This document shows, piece after piece, positions 58,841 through 64,000 of a DNA stretch of 64,000 nt. The stretch is taken from NCBI GenBank assembly GCA_036502625.1, contig DASXYG010000096.1, positions 19,856 through 83,855 on the forward strand. The letters run 5' to 3'. A model generated the notes under the pieces. That model made no database searches. It saw nothing but the letters and a program-made list of their open reading frames with translations, and was not told the origin of the DNA. Numbering within the stretch: the first letter of the stretch is position 1; every line of letters starts with the position of its first letter. This DNA is from DASXYG01 sp036502625 (GTDB lineage: Bacteria; Actinomycetota; Actinomycetes; Streptosporangiales; Streptosporangiaceae). The position numbers and the translations under genes were made by a program.

Positions 58841-58861
58841 GCATGTAGTACTGTTTCATGC
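58841..58861. promoter_or_regulatory. TetR operator, GCATG-N11-CATGC
   Basis: A 21-base pseudo-palindrome in the 61-base divergent gap between tetR and the ABC ATPase gene; contains an AGTACT core off centre. Confidence 0.6.
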
Positions 58862-58888
58862 TCGGGCGATCCGTACGGAAGGACGGTC

Positions 58889-59830
58889 ATGGGCGCGACG
58901 GACGGCACGGTGATCCGCGTGGAGGGCCTGGTGAAGTCGTACGGGTCGTTCCGGGCGCTCGACGGTCTGGACCTGACGGTGGCCGAGGGAGAGGTGCACG
59001 GGTTCCTCGGCCCGAACGGGGCGGGCAAGTCGACGACGATCCGGGTGCTGCTGGGGTTGTTGCGCGCGGACGCGGGGCGGGTGGCGCTGCTGGGCGGTGA
59101 CCCGTGGCGTGACGTGGTCGGGCTGCACCGGCGGCTGGCGTACGTGCCGGGTGACGTGGCGCTGTGGCCGGGGCTGACCGGCGGCGAGGCGATCGACCTG
59201 CTGGGCAACCTGCGGGGCGGGCTGGACGAGGCGCGGCGGAAGGACCTGCTGGAGCGGTTCGAGCTCGACCCCACCAAGCGGGGCCGGCAGTACTCCAAGG
59301 GCAACCGGCAGAAGGTGGCGCTGGTCGCCGCGCTGGCCTCGGACGTGGACCTGCTGATCCTGGACGAGCCGACGTCGGGCCTTGACCCGCTGATGGAGGC
59401 GGTGTTCCAGGAGGAGATCGTCAAGGAGAAGGCGCGCGGCCGCAGCGTGCTGCTGTCCAGCCACATCCTGTCCGAGGCGGAGGCGCTGGCCGACCGGATC
59501 AGCATCATCCGGGCCGGGCGGGTGGTCGAGGTCGGCACGCTGGACCAGTTGCGGCGGCACACCCGTACGACGATCCGCGCCGTCCTGGGCGACCCGCCGG
59601 CCGACCTGGGGGAGCTGCGCTTCGTCCGGGACGCGCGGCTGGCCGATGGCCGGTTCTCCGGGACCGTGGACTCCGGCGAGATCAACGCGGCGATGGCGGA
59701 GCTGAGCCGCCACCAGATCAGCGCGCTCACGGTGGCGCCGCCGTCGCTGGAGGACCTGTTCCTGCGGCATTACGCCGGGTCCGGCGCCGAGGCCGGGTTC
59801 AGCGCCGATGGCGGGGACGGCCGGGCATGA
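58889..59830 (+). CDS. ABC exporter ATP-binding protein
   Basis: 313 aa. Walker A GPNGAGKST, signature SKGNRQKVALV in place of LSGGQ, Walker B LLILDEPTSGLDP and the SSHILSEAE switch. C-terminal extension after the nucleotide domain, as in drug/antibiotic exporters. GGAAGGA precedes ATG 58889. Partner permease overlaps as ATGA. Confidence 0.92.
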   Translation: MGATDGTVIRVEGLVKSYGSFRALDGLDLTVAEGEVHGFLGPNGAGKSTTIRVLLGLLRADAGRVALLGGDPWRDVVGLHRRLAYVPGDVALWPGLTGGEAIDLLGNLRGGLDEARRKDLLERFELDPTKRGRQYSKGNRQKVALVAALASDVDLLILDEPTSGLDPLMEAVFQEEIVKEKARGRSVLLSSHILSEAEALADRISIIRAGRVVEVGTLDQLRRHTRTTIRAVLGDPPADLGELRFVRDARLADGRFSGTVDSGEINAAMAELSRHQISALTVAPPSLEDLFLRHYAGSGAEAGFSADGGDGRA

Positions 59831-61401
59831 GCGCCGTGGCCGGGACGCGGCCGCTGCTGAGGGTCGCGGTCAGGCAGGACGCCCGGAACATCGCGCCGTG
59901 GGTCGTGCTGATCACCGCGCTGTCGGCGTCGTCGGTGCTGGCGTACGCGTGGGTGTTCCCGGACGCGGCGAGCCGCCGCCAACTGGCCGCCACCCTGGGC
60001 ACGAACCCGGCGCTCAGCCTGATCTTCGGGCCGGCGCGCGACCTGTCGACCGCGGACGGGTTCAACGCCTGGCGGGCCGGTGCGCTCGGCGCGTTCTTCG
60101 CCGCGCTGATGGCCGTGTTCATCGTGGTGCGCAACAGCCGCGCGGACGAGGACTCCGGGCAGGCCGAGCTGCTGGCCTCCGGCGTCATGGGCCGCCAGAC
60201 GCGGCTGGTCACCGCGATGGCCATGGCCGCGCTCGCGTCCGTCGCCCTCGGGGTGGTGTCGTGGCTGGTCACGCTGGCCTTCGGCGGCGGCCTCGCCGAC
60301 TCGCTGGCGCTGTCGGCGACGTTCACCGCGTCCGGGCTGATGTTCACCGGCCTGGCCGGCGTCACCGCGCAGATCGGCGCGGACGCCCGTACGGCCAACA
60401 CCATCGCGGTCGCCGTCCTCGGCATCGCGTTCGTCATCCGCGGCTACCTCGACGCCAGCAGGGCGTCCGCCTGGACGGGGTGGCTGACCCCGTTCGGTTG
60501 GCTCGAGCAGGTGAAACCGGCCGCCGGGAACGACTTCCGGCCGCTGCTGCCCGCCCTCGCGCTCGCCGCCGTCCTGGCCGTGGCCGCGTGCGTGCTCAAC
60601 GGCCGGCGGGACTTCGGCATGGGCATGATCGCGCCCCGGCGCGGACCGGCGCGCGGCGGCAGGTCCGCCAACGCGTGGGGCCTGGCGCTGCGGCTGAACC
60701 GCGGCCAGATCATCTCCTGGCTGATCGCGTTCGCCGGGCTCGGCGTCATCTTCGGGTTCCTCGCGGGCCCCGTCAGCGACATCCTCGGCAAGGGCTCCCC
60801 GCTCACCGCGGCCGCCGGCGGCGCGGATCCGCTGTTCGCGTTCATCGTGCAGATCCTGCAGATCGTCGCGATCATCGCGGCCGTGTTCGGCGTCCAGATC
60901 GCCATGCGCGTCTACGCCGAGGAGACCGAGTACCGCGTCGAGCCGCTGCTCGCGACGTCGCTCAGCCGCCGGCGCTACCTGGCGAGCAACGCCGTCCTCG
61001 CGTTCCTGGCGCCCGCGCTCGCGCTGGTCGTCGCCGGCACGGTCCTCGGGCTCGTCGCCGCGAACCGCGACAACGGCGTCGCCGCCGCCGACGTCATCGC
61101 CCAGGCCACCGCCACGATTCCCGCCGTCTGGCTCCTCGTCGCCCTCGCCCTGGCCGCCGTCGGCGCCAACCCCCAGGTCCGGCTGATCGGCTGGCTCGGC
61201 ATCGTCGCCACCTTCGCCCTGTCCATCCTCGGCCCCCTGTTCCGGCTCTGGGACTGGATCCTCGACATCAGCCCGCTCCGCCACGTCCCCACCATCACCG
61301 CCACCACCCCCACGTGGACCGGGCTCATCTGGGTCACGGTCATCGCCCTGGCCCTCACCGCCGTCGCGTTCACCGGCTTCCGCCGCCGCGACGTCATCTG
61401 A
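59827..61401 (+). CDS. ABC exporter permease, large (12-TM) ABC-2 type
   Basis: 524 aa with two sets of about six helices, i.e. a duplicated ABC-2 domain in one chain. Repeated landmarks: EDSGQAELLASGVMGRQTRLV in the first half and ETEYRVEPLLATSLSRRRYLASNAVLAFLAPALA in the second. Such permeases, with a divergent TetR, commonly export hydrophobic toxic compounds in actinobacteria. Confidence 0.88.
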   Translation: MSAVAGTRPLLRVAVRQDARNIAPWVVLITALSASSVLAYAWVFPDAASRRQLAATLGTNPALSLIFGPARDLSTADGFNAWRAGALGAFFAALMAVFIVVRNSRADEDSGQAELLASGVMGRQTRLVTAMAMAALASVALGVVSWLVTLAFGGGLADSLALSATFTASGLMFTGLAGVTAQIGADARTANTIAVAVLGIAFVIRGYLDASRASAWTGWLTPFGWLEQVKPAAGNDFRPLLPALALAAVLAVAACVLNGRRDFGMGMIAPRRGPARGGRSANAWGLALRLNRGQIISWLIAFAGLGVIFGFLAGPVSDILGKGSPLTAAAGGADPLFAFIVQILQIVAIIAAVFGVQIAMRVYAEETEYRVEPLLATSLSRRRYLASNAVLAFLAPALALVVAGTVLGLVAANRDNGVAAADVIAQATATIPAVWLLVALALAAVGANPQVRLIGWLGIVATFALSILGPLFRLWDWILDISPLRHVPTITATTPTWTGLIWVTVIALALTAVAFTGFRRRDVI

Positions 61402-61574
61402 CCGGCCCGCGCTACGGTGGCGTGTCGTGACCAGGGGCGCTCCGGCCGGCTCGAGTGGATCGCCAGAAGCGTCCATGCGCGGCGGCGCGGATCGTCCTCG
61501 GCCCTCCACTCACCCGAGACGACACCATGCCGGGCGAATACCTCGGGGGGTGTTCCGCGTCCGGCGTGTGACGT

Positions 61575-63284
61575 TCAGGGCAGGGGGACGCGCCATTGGG
61601 CGGTGGTGCCCGCGGCTTCGCGGGGGGCGATGGTGAAGGTGCCGCCGAGGCGGGTGGCGCGGTCGTGGAGGTTGGCCAGGCCGGAGCGGCGGGTGGTCTC
61701 CTCGGGGATGCCTTTGCCGTCGTCGTCGACGCGTACGCACAGCTCGGACGGGTCCGCGGTGATGGTGATCCAGGTGTGGGCGGCGTGGGCGTGTCGGGCG
61801 GTGTTGGACAGCATTTCGCGGAGTGCCGCGAGGGCGTGCTCGCCGGTCTCGTCGTCGACCGTGCTGTCGACGGGGCCGGTGAACGTGGTGGCGGGGGTGT
61901 GCGCGAGCTGGGGGGTGTGCTCGGTGATGGCGTTGAGCATGCGGGCCTGGAGGCTGAGCGCGGCGTGGGCGGGCGGTTGCAGCCCGTAGATGCTCGTGCG
62001 GATCTGGCGGATGGTGGCGTCGAGGTCGTCGATGACCTCGCTGATGCGGGCGGCGACCTCGGGGCGCTGGGCGAGCTGGGCGGCGCTCGACAGGGCCATA
62101 CCGTTGGCGAACAGGCGCTGGATGACCAGGTCGTGCAGGTCGTGGGCGATGCGGTTGCGGTCTTCCAGGATCGCCAGGCGTTCGACGTCCTGGCGGCGCT
62201 CGGCGAGCTCGACGGCCACGGCCGCTTGGTCGCCGAACGTCTGGAGCAGGCGCAGCGTCACGTCGCCGAACGGCGGGTCGCCGCGTTCGCCCGCGACCTC
62301 GAGCACGCCGCGGGTGGCGCCGTGTACGACGAACGGGACGGCGATGACGGGGCCGAAGCCGGCGGTCCCGGCGAGCGGGGTGCGGTATCCGGCGGCTACG
62401 GCGTCGTCGGTGACGGCCGGCCGGCCGCTGCGGAAGGCCTCGCCCAGCAGGGACGTCCCGACGTCGATCAGCCGCCCGCGCATGTCGTCGGAGTCGACGC
62501 CGTCGGCGGAGGTGACCAGGAGCTGACGGCCCGTGCCGTCCGGTCGTGCGATCAGTCCGAGAGAGGTGCCGGTGAGCTCCCTGGCGGCGCCGGCGAGGTG
62601 CTCGAACACCTCGCCGGGATCGGCGCCGGACAGCAGGTCGCGGGTGACCTTCTCGCTCGCGGTGAGCCAGCGTTCCCGGCGGTGGACCTCGTCGTACAGG
62701 CGGGCGTTCTCGACGGCGACCGCCGCGGCGGAGGCCAGGGCGGTGATGACGCGCTCGTCCTCGTCGTCGAAGTCGGTGCCGCCGCGTTTCTCGGTGAGGT
62801 ACAGGTTGCCGAACACGTCGTCGCCGACGCGGATGGGCACGCCGAGGAACGATTTCATCGGCGGGTGGCCGGGCGGGAAGCCGTATGACTCGGGGTGGTC
62901 GGCGATGTCGGACAGCCGCAGCGTCTGCGGGTGCTTGACGAGCAGCCCGAGGATGCCGTGGCCTTCGGGCCAGTGCTCGATCCGCAGGATCTCCTCGTCG
63001 GTGAGCCCGACGGGTACGAAGCGGGCGAGCCGCATGCCGTCGCCGATCACGCCGAGCGCGCCGTACCTGGCGTCGACGAGGTCCACCGCGGACTCGATCA
63101 GGCGGCGGAGGACGGCGTCGAGGTCGAGCCCGGAGCTGGTCTCGACGATCGCGTCCATCAGGGCGTGCGTACGGTCGCGGGTGGCCAGGACGGCGCCGAG
63201 CCGTTCCTGGACTTCGCTGAGCAGCTCGTCGAGGCGCATGCTCGGCGCGATGCGGTGTTCGGATCGGGATGCTCGCTCCGCCAC
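61575..63284 (-). CDS. GAF-domain sensor histidine kinase, DevS/DosT-like
   Basis: 569 aa. Two GAF domains (about 60-200 and 225-375), then DHp box NRIAHDLHDLVIQRLFANG with the phospho-His and a HATPase (MLSNTARHAHAAHTWITI, VDDDGKGIPEE). The first GAF contains GHPPMKSFLGVPI (His140) and FGNLYLTEKRGG, the block that in DevS/DosT lines the haem pocket as I recall. No response regulator adjacent. Cytosolic; senses O2, redox or a ligand. Confidence 0.88.
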   Translation of the reverse strand: MAERASRSEHRIAPSMRLDELLSEVQERLGAVLATRDRTHALMDAIVETSSGLDLDAVLRRLIESAVDLVDARYGALGVIGDGMRLARFVPVGLTDEEILRIEHWPEGHGILGLLVKHPQTLRLSDIADHPESYGFPPGHPPMKSFLGVPIRVGDDVFGNLYLTEKRGGTDFDDEDERVITALASAAAVAVENARLYDEVHRRERWLTASEKVTRDLLSGADPGEVFEHLAGAARELTGTSLGLIARPDGTGRQLLVTSADGVDSDDMRGRLIDVGTSLLGEAFRSGRPAVTDDAVAAGYRTPLAGTAGFGPVIAVPFVVHGATRGVLEVAGERGDPPFGDVTLRLLQTFGDQAAVAVELAERRQDVERLAILEDRNRIAHDLHDLVIQRLFANGMALSSAAQLAQRPEVAARISEVIDDLDATIRQIRTSIYGLQPPAHAALSLQARMLNAITEHTPQLAHTPATTFTGPVDSTVDDETGEHALAALREMLSNTARHAHAAHTWITITADPSELCVRVDDDGKGIPEETTRRSGLANLHDRATRLGGTFTIAPREAAGTTAQWRVPLP

Positions 63285-63376
63285 GACCGCCCCTTCGCCG
63301 GCGCCGGGGTGTGTTCCTCACTACATCACTGTCGGGGGCGGGCTTCAATGTCGGTGTCAAGGGGCGTGGCGGTTGT

Positions 63377-63907
63377 TCAGGAGAAGGTCCCGGCTGGTGC
63401 GCTGTCGGCGTGCTGTTCGGGTCGGCGGTGTGGCGTGCGGGTGCGGGGCTGGATCAGGACGGGGCAGGTGGCGTGGTCCATGACGTAGTCCGGTACCGAG
63501 CCGCACATTGCGCGTCGTGCTAGGTGGTGGTGGGAGCGGCCGATCACGATGAGGTCGTCCGGGCGGTCGGCCACGGCGACCAGGGCCGGCCCGGCCGGTC
63601 CCTCGGGGATCCGCCGGGTTACTTGGATGTCGGTGGGGGTGCCGCCCAGGGTGGTGAAGGCGTGGCTGATCCGTTGCGTGGCACCGGCGCGCAGTTCGGT
63701 TTCCGCGCCGGGCGGGGTCGCGTCCCGTGGGCTGGGGTCGGCCAGCGGGCCCCATGTACGGACGGCGACGAGTTCGCCGCCGCGCCGCCGCGCTTCGGTG
63801 ATGGCGTACGCGAGGGCGGTGTCGCCGGCGGTGCCGCTGGCGGTGTTGTCGGCGGTGTCGTCGCCGATTCCCACGATGACGCGGGACTGGGCGGTTGTGG
63901 TGTTCAT
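63377..63907 (-). CDS. Universal stress protein family
   Basis: 176 aa, UspA fold. VIVGIGDD at the start, DDLIVIGRSHHHLARRAMCGSVPDYVMDHATCPVLI at the end. The usual ATP motif G-x2-G-x9-G-S/T is imperfect (GRSHHH), so ATP binding is doubtful. RBS GGAGGA upstream. It lies upstream of the DevS-like gene on the same strand, as often seen in hypoxia/dormancy regulons. Beyond it, to 64000, I see nothing. Confidence 0.87.
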   Translation of the reverse strand: MNTTTAQSRVIVGIGDDTADNTASGTAGDTALAYAITEARRRGGELVAVRTWGPLADPSPRDATPPGAETELRAGATQRISHAFTTLGGTPTDIQVTRRIPEGPAGPALVAVADRPDDLIVIGRSHHHLARRAMCGSVPDYVMDHATCPVLIQPRTRTPHRRPEQHADSAPAGTFS

Positions 63908-64000
63908 CGTTCCTCCATGGCGTTCTGTACGGACTGGACGACATTGACAGTGCGCCGCGGCGTCGCGGCCGCGAAGGTCTGGATGACCCGGTTCGCCGGG

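Noticed and set aside
61402..61574. Small gene or terminator between exporter and kinase
   Set aside because: No convincing frame with SD and no stable stem; only a weak distant CCCGAG/CTCGGG pair.

Overview
The window looks like chromosome of a high-GC actinobacterium, probably a Streptosporangiales- or Streptomyces-like soil organism. Third codon positions are almost all G or C, GTG starts are common, the regulator families (GntR/FCD, RpiR, MerR, IclR, TetR with leaderless-looking promoters) are typical, and an F420-type Ddn-like enzyme and a DevS-like kinase are present. The genus cannot be fixed from sequence alone. I see no rRNA, tRNA, CRISPR, prophage or complete insertion sequence, and no gene-free stretch above 300 bases; the longest is about 233 bases, at 47466-47698.

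Layout. (1) 1-9124, minus strand: one tightly coupled run of about ten genes behind a GntR/FCD regulator: aminotransferase, split TPP decarboxylase (ComDE-like), 5-oxoprolinase PxpABC, an interrupted MHS transporter, a homoserine-dehydrogenase-like enzyme and an amidohydrolase cut by the window edge. (2) 9186-17958: RpiR-controlled island with gamma-glutamyltransferase, an MFS carrier, a sarcosine-oxidase-like flavoenzyme and HyuAB. (3) 17942-20063: MerR regulator, its quinone-oxidoreductase-like partner and a half-size DHA2-like membrane protein. (4) 20155-23785: FCD regulator, MHS transporter and TRZ/ATZ-type amidohydrolase. (5) 23854-25732: MarR, PPOX-fold protein and EamA exporter. (6) 25771-32995: RpiR regulator divergent from C45 hydrolase, ABC importer (no ATPase), alpha/beta hydrolase, amidase and a small membrane protein. 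(7) 33042-37601: Ddn-like enzyme, Lrp/SMP-30 divergent pair, Kup and a formyltransferase-fold protein. (8) 37679-43748: IclR-headed operon of CitE-like lyase, class III CoA-transferase, isochorismatase-like hydrolase, MFS, HD protein and a DMSP-lyase-family cupin. (9) 43854-47465: methyltransferase, MerR-SDR pair and 2,2-dialkylglycine decarboxylase. (10) 47699-57998: three luciferase-like monooxygenases, aldo/keto reductase, methyltransferase, arylsulfatase, SulP and DUF202. (11) 58006-63907: TetR with ABC exporter, DevS-like kinase and a universal stress protein.

The window reads as an accessory catabolic arm dominated by C-N bond hydrolysis: each island pairs one or two hydrolases or oxidases with a dedicated carrier and its own regulator, usually with an inverted-repeat operator beside it. 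The best candidates for undescribed systems are the ComDE/PxpABC operon, the RpiR/GGT/oxidase/HyuAB island, the C45-hydrolase import operon and the cupin/CoA-transferase operon. Also notable are in-frame minisatellites inside two enzymes of the first operon and a 56-base hairpin-bearing insertion that breaks the transporter between them.
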